DNA of 64,000 nucleotides from Burkholderiaceae bacterium. GTDB lineage: Bacteria > Pseudomonadota > Gammaproteobacteria > Burkholderiales > Burkholderiaceae_C. The notes under the pieces are model-generated. The model saw only the letters and a list, made by a program, of their open reading frames with translations. It had not been told where the DNA came from and did not search any database. This document shows, piece by piece, positions 39,908 to 50,114 of the stretch. The stretch lies in NCBI GenBank assembly GCA_017992055.1, contig JAGOPK010000001.1, positions 62,001 to 126,000 of the forward strand, read 5' to 3'. Position 1 is the stretch's first letter; every line of letters begins with the position of its first letter. The translations under genes were made by a program, and so were the position numbers.

Positions 39908-42379
39908 TCAGTGCAGCTGGGCCAGCACCGCCTGGGTGCTGCCGGCCAGGGTCTGCGGCGGCACCACCTGCCAGGCCGCGCACCAGTCCATGAAGCCGTC
40001 CAGCGGCAGCGGCTTGCTCATGTGGTAGCCCTGGCCTTCGTCGCAGTGCAGGTCGTGCAGCAGGCGCAGGATGGGCTCGTTCTCCACGCCCTCGGCGACC
40101 ACGCTGAGGCCCAGGTTGTGCGCCAGGTCGATGGTCGAGCGCACGATGGTGGCGTCGCCGGTGTTGCGCTCCATGCCCATCACGAAGCTCTTGTCGATCT
40201 TCAGCTCGCTGACCGGCAGCCGGCGCAGATAGGCCAGCGACGAGTAGCCGGTGCCGAAGTCGTCGATGGACAGCTTGTAGCCGCGCTCGGACAGCCGGTT
40301 CAGCGTGGCCTCGGCGCGCTCGGGGTCGTCCATGATGGCGCTTTCGGTGATCTCCAGGCAGTAGCCCTCGGCGCGCGCGCCGTGGCGGCGCAGGATGGCC
40401 TCCAGCTTCTCGGGCAGCTCCTGGTCCATCAGGTCGCGGGTCGACAGGTTCACCGCCACGCGGCGCACGCCGGCCTTGGCCAGCGCCGATTGCGACTGCG
40501 CCACCTGCTCGAACATCCACAGCGTCAGCTGGCGGATGAAGCCGGTCTGCTCGGCAAACGGGATGAACTGCAGCGGCGGCACCAGGCCGCGCTGCGGATG
40601 CTGCCAGCGCACCAGGGCCTCGGCGCCGCAGACCAGGCCGGTGCCGATGTCGATCTTGGGCTGCAGGAACAGGCGCAGCTCGTTGCATTCCACGGCCCGG
40701 CGCAGCTGGCTCAGCAGCGACAGGGTCTGGGCGCTGGCGGTGTCCACCGCCGGGTCGTAGACCTGGGCGCCGCCGGTGCGGCGCTTGGCCGCCGACATCG
40801 CCACCTCGGCATGCGACAGCAGGGTGTCGGCGGCCAGCGCATGGCTGGGCCACAGTGCGATGCCGATGCCGGCGCTCAGGTCCACCGTCTGGTCGTCCAG
40901 CGTCACCGGCTGCTCGAAGCACTGCACCAGGCGCTGGGCCACGCGCTGCGCCTCCTCCAGCCCGGCATCGTGCAGCAGCAGCGCAAACTCGTCGCCGCCC
41001 AGACGCGCCAGGTGGTCGCCGTCGCGCACCAGGCCACGCAGTCGATCGGCCACGCTGCACAGCACGCGGTCGCCGAAGGCATAGCCCAGCACGTCGTTGA
41101 CATGCTTGAAGCGGTCCAGCCCCAGCATCAGCACCGCCAGCCGCTGCTGCGACGGGTCGGCCGCGTCGATGGCGGCGGCCGCATGGTCGCGCAAGGCCAC
41201 GCGGTTGGGCAGGCCGGTCAGACGGTCGTGGAAGGCCAGCTGGCGCAGCGCCTGCTGCTGGTCGGCCAGGCCCTGGCGCATGTGCTCGAAGCTGCGCGTC
41301 AGCTCGCCCACCTCGTCGTGCGCGCCGCCATGCACCAGCGGCTTTTCCCAGTCGCCGCGGGCCAGGGCCTCGCTGGCGCGGGCCAGCTGGCGCAACGGCC
41401 GGGTGACGCGCTGCGCCACCCAGTGGCTGGCCAGGCCGAACAGCACCAGGCCCAGCAGCGTGACGCCGGCCAGCAGCCACTGCAGGCGCTGGTAGGGGGC
41501 GACCGCGGCATCCAGCGAGCCGGACAGGCGCAGCGTCAGCCGGCCCTCGGGGCCCGAGGCCAGCGACACCGTGCGCACCAAATGCTGCTCGTCGCCGAGC
41601 AGCAGATCGCCGTCGGCCAGCTGGCTGGCCAGGGCCTGGGCCTGCTCGGGCTCCAGGCTGCTGGCCAGGCTGCGTGGCGCGGCGCGCATCGGCTGGGCCA
41701 GCAGCGTGGCCTGCAGGCCCGACAGCGCCGCCATCTCGCGCGCCAGCCGGTCGTCCAGCGGAAAGCCCATCGCCACCCAGCCCACCACCACCGGCGCGCG
41801 CACCGGCACCATCACCCATTGCACGGCCTGGCCGTTGACCAGGGCCACCAGGCCGCGGCTGGCCTGGGGCTCACGCTGGGCCGCCGGGCCAGGCGCTGCC
41901 GCCGGGGCTGCCGGGGCTGCCGGGGATGCCAGTTGCGGCGCCAGCTGCTCCAGCGCCGCGGTCAGCGCCGGTAGCGCGCCCTCGTGGGTGGCCACCACCT
42001 TCAGATTCGTGTCCAGCAGCGCGGCCTGGCCGGCGGCGATGCGCTGGCGGTGGTTGTCCAGCGCCGAGGCCAGGGTTTCGCGGTCGTGGCTGGCCAGGGC
42101 CTCGCGGAAGCCGTAGTCCGCCGCCAGCACCGTGGCGCCCTGCTGCAGCCGGCTGGCGCGCTGGTCCAGCAGCTGGGCCCAGACGCGGCCGCCGAGCGCG
42201 ATGCGCTGGTCCAGCTGCTGGTGGGCATTGACCATGATGCTTTCGCGGATCAGCGCAAAGCCCGCCGCCTGCACCAGCAGCAGCACCAGCAGCGACATGC
42301 TGACCAGGCGCGCCACCAGGCGGCGGCCTCCCCACCAGCTGCGCCAGCGCTGCCAGGACGTGGCCAGGCCGCGGCTCAT
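39908..42379 (-). CDS. membrane GGDEF-EAL protein (c-di-GMP turnover)
   Basis: An 823-residue signalling protein. It has an N-terminal transmembrane helix (VSMSLLVLLLVQAAGFALI), a periplasmic sensor of about 250 residues, a second helix (LLAGVTLLGLVLFGLASHWVAQ), HAMP, GGDEF (intact, 461-465) and EAL (intact, 587-589, with DDFGTGYSS and the later KIDKSF motif). Both domains look catalytically competent, though such hybrids often use one. Its ATG overlaps the stop of the upstream cupredoxin-like gene (ATGA), so the periplasmic sensor may respond to that partner. With the riboswitch at 24850 it forms a possible local c-di-GMP circuit. Confidence 0.92.
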   Translation of the reverse strand: MSRGLATSWQRWRSWWGGRRLVARLVSMSLLVLLLVQAAGFALIRESIMVNAHQQLDQRIALGGRVWAQLLDQRASRLQQGATVLAADYGFREALASHDRETLASALDNHRQRIAAGQAALLDTNLKVVATHEGALPALTAALEQLAPQLASPAAPAAPAAAPGPAAQREPQASRGLVALVNGQAVQWVMVPVRAPVVVGWVAMGFPLDDRLAREMAALSGLQATLLAQPMRAAPRSLASSLEPEQAQALASQLADGDLLLGDEQHLVRTVSLASGPEGRLTLRLSGSLDAAVAPYQRLQWLLAGVTLLGLVLFGLASHWVAQRVTRPLRQLARASEALARGDWEKPLVHGGAHDEVGELTRSFEHMRQGLADQQQALRQLAFHDRLTGLPNRVALRDHAAAAIDAADPSQQRLAVLMLGLDRFKHVNDVLGYAFGDRVLCSVADRLRGLVRDGDHLARLGGDEFALLLHDAGLEEAQRVAQRLVQCFEQPVTLDDQTVDLSAGIGIALWPSHALAADTLLSHAEVAMSAAKRRTGGAQVYDPAVDTASAQTLSLLSQLRRAVECNELRLFLQPKIDIGTGLVCGAEALVRWQHPQRGLVPPLQFIPFAEQTGFIRQLTLWMFEQVAQSQSALAKAGVRRVAVNLSTRDLMDQELPEKLEAILRRHGARAEGYCLEITESAIMDDPERAEATLNRLSERGYKLSIDDFGTGYSSLAYLRRLPVSELKIDKSFVMGMERNTGDATIVRSTIDLAHNLGLSVVAEGVENEPILRLLHDLHCDEGQGYHMSKPLPLDGFMDWCAAWQVVPPQTLAGSTQAVLAQLH

Positions 42380-42990
42380 CCACCAACCCCCAGGCGCAGG
42401 CTGGCGCGGCCGGCGGCGGCGCCCTGGCTCAGCGCCTGCTCGGCCGCCGGCGCGCCGGGCGGCAGGGCCGGATGCCAGACGCGCAGCGTGTGCGCGCCGG
42501 CCGGCACCTCGGCCAGCGTGGCCAGGCCGTCGGCGCCGCTGCGCGCATGCCAGGGCGATTCCAGCACCACCACCCAGGCGGTCATCTGGTCGTGGATGTT
42601 GCAGCCCAGCACGGCGATGCCGGGCTTGTCGAACACCACCGGCGCCGCCGGCGTGCCCACATAGAGCTTGATCTCGAACTTCTTCACCGGCGAGAACGAG
42701 TACACATGGTGGCGCACCGTGTCCTCGTTGGGAAAGCTCACCGAGCTGCCGGTGGTGACCACGCTGACCGCCGGCTGGAACTGGCGCTGGCGCTGGGTGA
42801 TGGCCACGCCGGGCAGCGGCCGGGCGGCGGCGCGTGCGGCGGCCGAGTCGACCCACACCACCGCGTCGGGCAGCGGCCGGCCCTGGGCATCGCTGACCTG
42901 CACCTGCAGCGGTGCGGCGCCGGCCTGCGTGGCGGCGGCCAGCAGCAGGGTCAGGCCGCAGGCGGCGGGGGCGAGGGGCAGGGCGGGCAT
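42376..42990 (-). CDS. cupredoxin-like periplasmic protein (methylamine-utilisation-protein type)
   Basis: A 204-residue exported protein (signal ACGLTLLLAAATQAGA). A cupredoxin-type core has candidate metal ligands in VSFPNEDTVRHHVYSFS and in GCNIHDQMTAW (Cys, His, Met), the pattern of a type I copper site. Homologs annotated as methylamine utilisation protein commonly precede GGDEF/EAL genes in Burkholderiales. It probably binds copper or acts as an electron-transfer or sensory partner. No methylamine dehydrogenase genes are nearby, so the family name should not be taken literally. Confidence 0.82.
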   Translation of the reverse strand: MPALPLAPAACGLTLLLAAATQAGAAPLQVQVSDAQGRPLPDAVVWVDSAAARAAARPLPGVAITQRQRQFQPAVSVVTTGSSVSFPNEDTVRHHVYSFSPVKKFEIKLYVGTPAAPVVFDKPGIAVLGCNIHDQMTAWVVVLESPWHARSGADGLATLAEVPAGAHTLRVWHPALPPGAPAAEQALSQGAAAGRASLRLGVGG

Positions 42991-43045
42991 GGTGATCGGT
43001 GTCCTGCAGCCATTTCGGCCGCCCGCCGGCCCGACTTGAGCTGGC

Positions 43046-44182
43046 TCAGCCGCCGCCCGGGCCGCCAGGGCCGTCCAGCGCCTGGGCCGCGGCGATCACG
43101 CCGCCGCCCAGGCAGACCTCGCCGTCATAGAGCACGGCCGACTGGCCCGGCGTCACCGCCCATTGCGGCTGCTCGAAGACCAGGCGGAAGCCGCCCTCGC
43201 CCAGCGCCTGCAGGCGGCAGGCGGCGTCGGCCTGGCGGTAGCGCGACTTGGCGGCCAGCGCGCCGTCGGCCGGTGCCGATCCGGCCACCCAGGAGGCGTC
43301 GCCGAAGTCCAGCGCCGCCGATTGCAGCCAGGCATGGCCATGGCCCTGCACCACCACCAGGCGGTTGCGCGCCAGGTCCTTGCGTGCCACGAACCAGGGC
43401 TCGTGCTCGCCGCCGCCACGTGGCGCGCCCTTGGCCTTGAGGCCGCCGATGCCCAGCCCCTGGCGCTGGCCCAGGGTGTAGAAGCTCAGGCCCATGTGCT
43501 CGCCGATGCGGCGGCCGCGCTCGTCGACGATGTCGCCCGGCGCCTGGCTCAGGTAGCGGTTGAGGAACTCGCGGAACGGCCGCTCGCCGATGAAGCAGAT
43601 GCCGGTGGAGTCCTTCTTCTTCGCATTCGGCAGGCCGATCTCGGCGGCCAGGCGGCGCACCTCGGTCTTGGGCAGCTCGCCCACCGGAAACAGCGTCTTG
43701 CCCAGCTGGGCCTGGTTGAGCCGGTGCAGAAAGTAGCTCTGGTCCTTCAGCGGGTCCAGGCCCTTCAGCAACTGGAAGGCGCCACCCCGCTCGCGCACCC
43801 GCGCATAGTGGCCGGTGGCGATCTTCTCGGCACCCAGGCGCATGGCATGGTCGAGAAAGGCCTTGAACTTGATCTCGGCATTGCACAGCACGTCGGGGTT
43901 GGGCGTGCGGCCGGCCTGGTATTCGCGCAGGAACTCGGCGAACACCCGGTCCTTGTATTCGGCGGCGAAGTTGACGTGCTCGATCTCGATGCCGATCACG
44001 TCGGCCACCGCCGCGGCATCGACGAAATCGATGTTGCTGGAGCAGTACTCGCCGCCGTCGTCGTCTTCCCAGTTCTTCATGAAGATGCCGACGACCTCGT
44101 GGCCCTGCTGCTTGAGCAGCCAGGCCGAGACCGCGGAATCCACGCCGCCGGACAGGCCGACGACCACACGTTGCGCTTTCAT
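43046..44182 (-). CDS. mnmA: tRNA 2-thiouridylase MnmA
   Basis: A 378-residue enzyme that thiolates U34 of Lys, Glu and Gln tRNAs. It has the PP-loop SGGVDS at residues 10-15, the two catalytic cysteines in [10 protein letters not shown] and [12 protein letters not shown], and the C-terminal beta-barrel. Length is normal; the C-terminus ends in a Gly/Pro-rich tail (DGPGGPGGG). Housekeeping gene, not linked functionally to its neighbours. Confidence 0.96.
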   Translation of the reverse strand: MKAQRVVVGLSGGVDSAVSAWLLKQQGHEVVGIFMKNWEDDDGGEYCSSNIDFVDAAAVADVIGIEIEHVNFAAEYKDRVFAEFLREYQAGRTPNPDVLCNAEIKFKAFLDHAMRLGAEKIATGHYARVRERGGAFQLLKGLDPLKDQSYFLHRLNQAQLGKTLFPVGELPKTEVRRLAAEIGLPNAKKKDSTGICFIGERPFREFLNRYLSQAPGDIVDERGRRIGEHMGLSFYTLGQRQGLGIGGLKAKGAPRGGGEHEPWFVARKDLARNRLVVVQGHGHAWLQSAALDFGDASWVAGSAPADGALAAKSRYRQADAACRLQALGEGGFRLVFEQPQWAVTPGQSAVLYDGEVCLGGGVIAAAQALDGPGGPGGG

Positions 44183-44260
44183 GGCGCGATTGTCGGTGGC
44201 CGGGCCCGGTGCCCGGCCGTCACAGGGCTTTCATCGTCGGCAGACAGCATCGCGGCCGCT

Positions 44261-44278
44261 GCGTGAACTTGTTCACGC
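44261..44278. promoter_or_regulatory. perfect palindrome, CRP/FNR-like, before the PhoX-like gene
   Basis: GCGTGAAC-TT-GTTCACGC (44261-44278) is an 18-bp perfect palindrome centred 54 bp before the start at 44324. Its GTGA-N6-TCAC core matches the centre of CRP/FNR-family sites (TGTGA-N6-TCACA). It is probably a regulator site for the 44324-46476 unit; the regulator is not encoded in the window. Confidence 0.55.
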
Positions 44279-44323
44279 TCTGCCGTTTTGCCCCAGACCT
44301 CGCCCCCTGCCAGGAACCCCACG

Positions 44324-45859
44324 ATGACCTCTCTCGACACCACCCGCCGCGGCCTGCTGATGGGCAGCGGCGCCGCCGTCGCCGCCGCCTTTGGCGGCCC
44401 GCTCGCCGCGCTGGCCAGCCGCCATGCCGCCGCCGCCTCGGGCGACCAGTGCGCCGCCGCCGACGCCTCGGTGCTGGTCGACAGCCCCTACGGACCGGTG
44501 GCCCCGGTCAACGACCAGACCACCGGCCTGCCGCTGATCCAGCTGCCGCCGGACTTCAGCTACAAGAGCCACGGCTGGACCGGCGACGCCATGAGCGACG
44601 GCCTGGCCACGCCCGGCAACCACGATGGCATGGGCGTGGTGGTGTCGCGCCGCGTCGGCCGCAGCCAGGAAATCATCCTGGTGCGCAACCACGAGCGCAG
44701 CACCAGCTCCAACGCCGCCAACATCATCGGCGCCAGCCGCAGCAACGTCGCCAAGTACGACACCGGCACCACCAGCGGCGCCTACCAGATCGGCGGCAAC
44801 AGCAACCTGGTGTGGCGCGATGGCCAGTGGGTCGGCAGCTATGCCAGCCTGGGCGGCCTGTACCGGCCCTGCGCCGGCGGCGCCAGCAGCTGGGGCTCGT
44901 GGCTGTCGAATGAAGAAATCCGCAGCAACGGCGTCAGCAGCACCGGCAAGAAGCACGGCTATGTGTTCGAGGTGCCGGCCGATACCAGCCTGAACGCGGC
45001 CAATGCCACGCCCATCGTGGCCATGGGCCGCATGGCCCACGAGGCCAGCGCGCTGGACCTGCGCACCGGCTACTGGTACCTGACCGAGGACCAGGGCAAT
45101 GCCAACACCCTGTACCGCTTCCGGCCCAGCAACCTGGTCGGTGCCCTGAACTCGCTGCACGCCGGTGGCACGCTGCAGGGCCTGAAGGTGCGTAACCAGC
45201 CGAATGCCGACCTGCGCTTCCCGACGCTGTGCCAGGAGTTCGCGGTCGAGTGGGTGGACATCGCCAACCCCGACCTGGACGGCGCCACGCTGGCCTCGGT
45301 GGTGGGCAATGTCTCGGCCAGCGGCCCCTACCGCCAGGCCTATGCCAACGGCGCGGCCATCTTCGGCGCCACCGAAGGCTGCTGGGTGGCCGACGGCGTC
45401 GTCTACTTCACCGACAAGGCCACCGGCACCAGCCCGGTGGCGCGCGCCGGCGTGATCTGGGCCCTGCACCTGGACAGCATGGTGCTGAAGGCCATCTTCG
45501 TCAGCCGCGACCGCGTGGTCGGCAACTCGCCCGACAACATCTGCGTCAGCCCGCGTGGCGGCCTGCTGTTCAACGAGGACGGCGGCAACAGCGCGCCGCA
45601 GAGCGCCCAGATCGAGTCGCAGCACCTGAAGGTGCTGACGCCGCAGGGCAGCAGCTACATCTTCGCCAAGCACAACTTCAACTTCACGGCCGCCCAGCTG
45701 TCGGGCGCCGGCAAGTCGACCAGCCTGGCCGGCGACCACCGCGACAGCGAATGGGCCGGCTCGGTGTTCAGCCCCGATGGCCGCGTGCTGTTCGTCAACC
45801 TCTACACCCCCGGCATCACGCTGGCCATCACCGGCCCGTGGAGCCGCGGCCACCTGTGA
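44324..45859 (+). CDS. PhoX-like (DUF839) exported phosphatase
   Basis: A 511-residue Tat substrate (TTRRGLLMGSGAAVAAA) with the DUF839/PhoX beta-propeller pattern: PGNHDGMGVV, ILVRNHE, WGSWLSNEE, DNICVSPRGGLLFNEDGG, and a final GSVFSPDGRVLFVNLYTPG. PhoX enzymes are Ca/Fe-dependent alkaline phosphatases. No PHO box was recognised upstream; instead a CRP-like palindrome is there, so phosphate control is uncertain. The ATG at 44324 has AGGA 8 nt before it. A PEP-CTERM gene follows after 17 nt. Confidence 0.87.
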   Translation: MTSLDTTRRGLLMGSGAAVAAAFGGPLAALASRHAAAASGDQCAAADASVLVDSPYGPVAPVNDQTTGLPLIQLPPDFSYKSHGWTGDAMSDGLATPGNHDGMGVVVSRRVGRSQEIILVRNHERSTSSNAANIIGASRSNVAKYDTGTTSGAYQIGGNSNLVWRDGQWVGSYASLGGLYRPCAGGASSWGSWLSNEEIRSNGVSSTGKKHGYVFEVPADTSLNAANATPIVAMGRMAHEASALDLRTGYWYLTEDQGNANTLYRFRPSNLVGALNSLHAGGTLQGLKVRNQPNADLRFPTLCQEFAVEWVDIANPDLDGATLASVVGNVSASGPYRQAYANGAAIFGATEGCWVADGVVYFTDKATGTSPVARAGVIWALHLDSMVLKAIFVSRDRVVGNSPDNICVSPRGGLLFNEDGGNSAPQSAQIESQHLKVLTPQGSSYIFAKHNFNFTAAQLSGAGKSTSLAGDHRDSEWAGSVFSPDGRVLFVNLYTPGITLAITGPWSRGHL

Positions 45860-45876
45860 TCCCAAGGAGTATCCCG

Positions 45877-46476
45877 ATGTCCCTGCCCCCCCTGCTCAGC
45901 CGCGGCGCTGCCGCCGCCGCCCTGATCCTGGCCGCCGCCCTGCCGGCCCAGGCCCTGACCTTCGAAGGCGCCAGCACCGCCGGCGCCACCGTGGCCACCG
46001 ACTACAGCGCCCTGGGCCTGGTGTCGTTCGACCTCGACCTGGCCAGCGCCGCCGCGGCCACGCTGACCTGGCGTGTCGACGAGGCCGACCTGGAAGGCGG
46101 CGCCACCACGCTGGCCTTCAATGCCATCCTGCGCAACTACATCGGCAGCGGCCTGGAGGCGGTGACGCTGACGCTGGACCTGGGCAGCTTCGCCAGCGTG
46201 GGCAGCGTGACACGCCAGTTCGGCGGCAGCACCACGGTCAGCGCCGGCAGCAGCAGCGTGACGCTGGACTTCACGCCGGCCGAGTACCTGGACCTGGAAC
46301 TGGGCGACGCCCTGGGCAGCACCAGCGGCGCGGCCAACTGGACCCTGGCCGGCCTGCAGGCCGGCGACCGCTTCAGCCTGAGCGTGACCCCGGCCGTGCC
46401 CGAGCCCGGCACCTGGGCGCTGATGGCCGCCGGTCTGCTGGGCGTGGGCGCGCTGGCGCGCCGCCGCCGCGGCTGA
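45877..46476 (+). CDS. PEP-CTERM surface protein
   Basis: A 199-residue exported protein (signal GAAAAALILAAALPAQA) of mostly beta-strand, Ala/Thr/Ser-rich sequence. The end has the sorting signal VPEPGTWALM, helix AAGLLGVGALA and RRRRG. AAGGAG precedes the ATG, and the 17-nt distance to the PhoX-like gene suggests one transcript. The domain (TFEGASTAGATVATDYSALG) resembles other choice-of-anchor PEP-CTERM proteins. Function unknown. Confidence 0.87.
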   Translation: MSLPPLLSRGAAAAALILAAALPAQALTFEGASTAGATVATDYSALGLVSFDLDLASAAAATLTWRVDEADLEGGATTLAFNAILRNYIGSGLEAVTLTLDLGSFASVGSVTRQFGGSTTVSAGSSSVTLDFTPAEYLDLELGDALGSTSGAANWTLAGLQAGDRFSLSVTPAVPEPGTWALMAAGLLGVGALARRRRG

Positions 46477-46480
46477 AGGC

Positions 46481-46975
46481 TCAGCGCCAGACCGAGGCGT
46501 CGACCGTCAACGCGTCCAGCGGCAGCCGGCGCCCGGCCAGGTGGTCCTCGATGCAGCGCAGCACCAGCGGGCTGCGGTGGCGCGCGGCGCTGTCGCGGAT
46601 CTCCTGCGGCGTCAGCCACAGCGTGCGCACGATGGGCGCATCCAGGCCGCGGCCCGGGTCGGCCTCGCCGACCGTGCCGCAGAAGGCGAAGCGCAGGTAG
46701 GTGATGTCCTCGCCGCCACGCTGCAGGCGCGCCAGGTACACGCCCAGCAGGGCCTGCGGCGCAAAGTCGCAGGCCGTCTCTTCCAGGCATTCGCGCACCG
46801 CGGCCTGCTGCGGTGATTCGCCGGGGTCCAGGTGGCCCGCGGGATTGTTCAGCCTCAGCCCCTCGGGCGTCATCTCCTCCACCAGCAGGTAGCGCGGGCC
46901 GTCGGCATCGTCGCGCACGGCGATGGCGGCCACGGTGACGCTGGGCTTCCAGCGCGGCTCGGCGGGCGTGTTCAT
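46481..46975 (-). CDS. NUDIX hydrolase
   Basis: A 164-residue NUDIX protein. The box G-x5-E-x7-REUxEExGU is recognisable in GHLDPGESPQQAAVRECLEETAC, though the final G-U is A-C. The N-terminus KPSVTVAAIAVRDD is typical of phosphatase NudJ-type enzymes acting on nucleotides or thiamine pyrophosphate. The start at 46975 is the natural domain start; the frame to 47038 extends into the pntA upstream region. It is convergent with the PEP-CTERM gene (4-nt gap). Confidence 0.9.
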   Translation of the reverse strand: MNTPAEPRWKPSVTVAAIAVRDDADGPRYLLVEEMTPEGLRLNNPAGHLDPGESPQQAAVRECLEETACDFAPQALLGVYLARLQRGGEDITYLRFAFCGTVGEADPGRGLDAPIVRTLWLTPQEIRDSAARHRSPLVLRCIEDHLAGRRLPLDALTVDASVWR

Positions 46976-47083
46976 GCCGGCGATGATGCATCGCCGCCAC
47001 AGGCCGGCGTCTATCACGCCAGCGACGGTGGGGGGCATGAACTTGGGTAAGCTTCGCCGGAATCAAACCGGAGGAGTGATTTC

Positions 47084-48673
47084 ATGGCCTTGTTGATCGG
47101 CATCCCGAGGGAGACTGCCGCCGGCGAAAAACGCGTGGCCACCGTGCCCGAGGTGGTGGCCAAGCTGGTCAAGCTGGGCTTTGCGGTGGCGGTGCAGCGC
47201 GGCGCCGGCGATGCCGCCAACTGCGGCGACGACAGCTATGCCGAGGCCGGCGCCGAGCTGCTGCCCGATGCGGCCTCGCTGTTCGCCCGCGCCGACATCG
47301 TCTTCAAGGTGCGCCCGCCCACGCTGGACGAGGTGGCCCTGCTGCGCGAGGGCGCCACGCTGATCGGCTTTGTCTGGCCGGCGCAGAACCCCGAGCTGAT
47401 GGCCGCGCTGCAGGCCAAGCGCGCCACCGTGCTGGCCATCGACTGCCTGCCGCGCCAGCTGAGCCGGGCGCAGAAGATGGACGCGCTGACCTCGCAGGCC
47501 GGCGTCAGCGGCTACCGCGCCGTGATCGAGGCGGCCAATGCCTTCGGCCGCTTCTTCAACGGCCAGATCACCGCCGCCGGCAAGGTGCCGCCGGCCAAGG
47601 TGTTCATCGCCGGCGCCGGCGTGGCCGGCCTGGCGGCCATCGGCACCGCGGCCAACCTGGGCGCCATCGTGCGCGCCAACGACACCCGCGCCGAGGTGGC
47701 CGACCAGGTGGTGTCGCTGGGCGGCGAGTTCGTGAAGGTCGACTACGAGGAAGAAGGCTCGGGCGGCGGCGGTTATGCCAAGGTCATGAGCGAAGGCTTC
47801 CAGGCCGCGCAGCGGGCCATGTACGCCCAGCAGGCGCGCGAGGTCGACATCATCATCACCACCGCGCTGATCCCGGGCAAGCCGGCGCCCAAGCTGATCA
47901 GCGCCGAGATGGTGGCCAGCATGAAGCCCGGCAGCGTGATCGTCGACATGGCCGCCGAGCAGGGCGGCAACTGCGAGCTGACCGTGCCCGGCGAGGCGGT
48001 GGTGCGCCACGGCGTGACCATCGTCGGCTACACCGATCTGGCGAGCCGCCTGGCCAAGCAGAGCAGCACGCTGTATGCCAACAACCTGCTGCGCCTGACC
48101 GAGGAGCTGTGCAAGACCAAGGATGGGCAGATCGACGTCAACTTCGACGACCAGGCCATCCGCGGGCTGACGGTCGTCAAGGCCGGCGAGCTGAGCTGGC
48201 CGGCGCCGCCGATCCAGCTGCCCGCGCCGCCCAAGCCCAAGGCGGCCGCGGTGGCCGCACCCAAGGCCTCGGCCCATGGCCATGGCGCCGGCGAGCCGAT
48301 GTCGGCCAAGAGCCTGGCCATCGTCTTCGGCGTCGGCGCGGCGCTGTTCGCGCTGGTCGGCCTGTATGCACCGGCCAGCTTTCTGGCGCACTTCACGGTG
48401 TTCGTGCTGGCCTGCTTCGTCGGCTACATGGTGGTGTGGAACGTCACGCCCAGCCTGCACACGCCGCTGATGAGCGTGACCAATGCCATCAGCTCCATCA
48501 TCGCCATCGGCGCCCTGGTGCAGGTGGCGCCGCCGCTGGATGCGGCCGGCGCGGCCAACCGGCCGAATGCGCTGATCCTGGGCCTGGCGGTGTTCGCCCT
48601 GGTGCTGACGGCCGTCAACATGTTCGGCGGCTTTGCGGTCACGCGGCGCATGCTGGCGATGTTCCGCAAGTGA
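47084..48673 (+). CDS. pntA: NAD(P) transhydrogenase subunit alpha
   Basis: A 529-residue alpha subunit of the proton-translocating transhydrogenase, which makes NADPH from NADH at the expense of the proton gradient. The N-terminal NAD(H)-binding domain I contains IGIPRETAAGEKRVATVPEVV and the Rossmann motif GAGVAGLAAIGTAANLG; the C-terminus has the transmembrane helices of domain II (about 430-525). It is the fused E. coli-like form (alpha1 and alpha2 in one chain). GGAGGAG precedes the ATG. pntB follows after 25 nt. Confidence 0.95.
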   Translation: MALLIGIPRETAAGEKRVATVPEVVAKLVKLGFAVAVQRGAGDAANCGDDSYAEAGAELLPDAASLFARADIVFKVRPPTLDEVALLREGATLIGFVWPAQNPELMAALQAKRATVLAIDCLPRQLSRAQKMDALTSQAGVSGYRAVIEAANAFGRFFNGQITAAGKVPPAKVFIAGAGVAGLAAIGTAANLGAIVRANDTRAEVADQVVSLGGEFVKVDYEEEGSGGGGYAKVMSEGFQAAQRAMYAQQAREVDIIITTALIPGKPAPKLISAEMVASMKPGSVIVDMAAEQGGNCELTVPGEAVVRHGVTIVGYTDLASRLAKQSSTLYANNLLRLTEELCKTKDGQIDVNFDDQAIRGLTVVKAGELSWPAPPIQLPAPPKPKAAAVAAPKASAHGHGAGEPMSAKSLAIVFGVGAALFALVGLYAPASFLAHFTVFVLACFVGYMVVWNVTPSLHTPLMSVTNAISSIIAIGALVQVAPPLDAAGAANRPNALILGLAVFALVLTAVNMFGGFAVTRRMLAMFRK

Positions 48674-48698
48674 TGCATAACAAGAAAAAGGAACGGAC

Positions 48699-50114
<1,416 letters not shown>

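Noticed and set aside
35600-41974. A 2124-codon open frame on the + strand antisense to the peroxidase-FecR-GGDEF/EAL region
   Set aside because: Composition is Gln/Ala/Gly/Arg/His-rich with no domain, and the opposite strand encodes clear FecI, FecR, TonB-receptor and GGDEF/EAL proteins. Long antisense frames are expected at this G+C content.
42376-42990. Annotation as a true methylamine-utilisation gene
   Set aside because: No mau genes nearby and the protein looks like a generic cupredoxin; the name is carried over from distant homologs.
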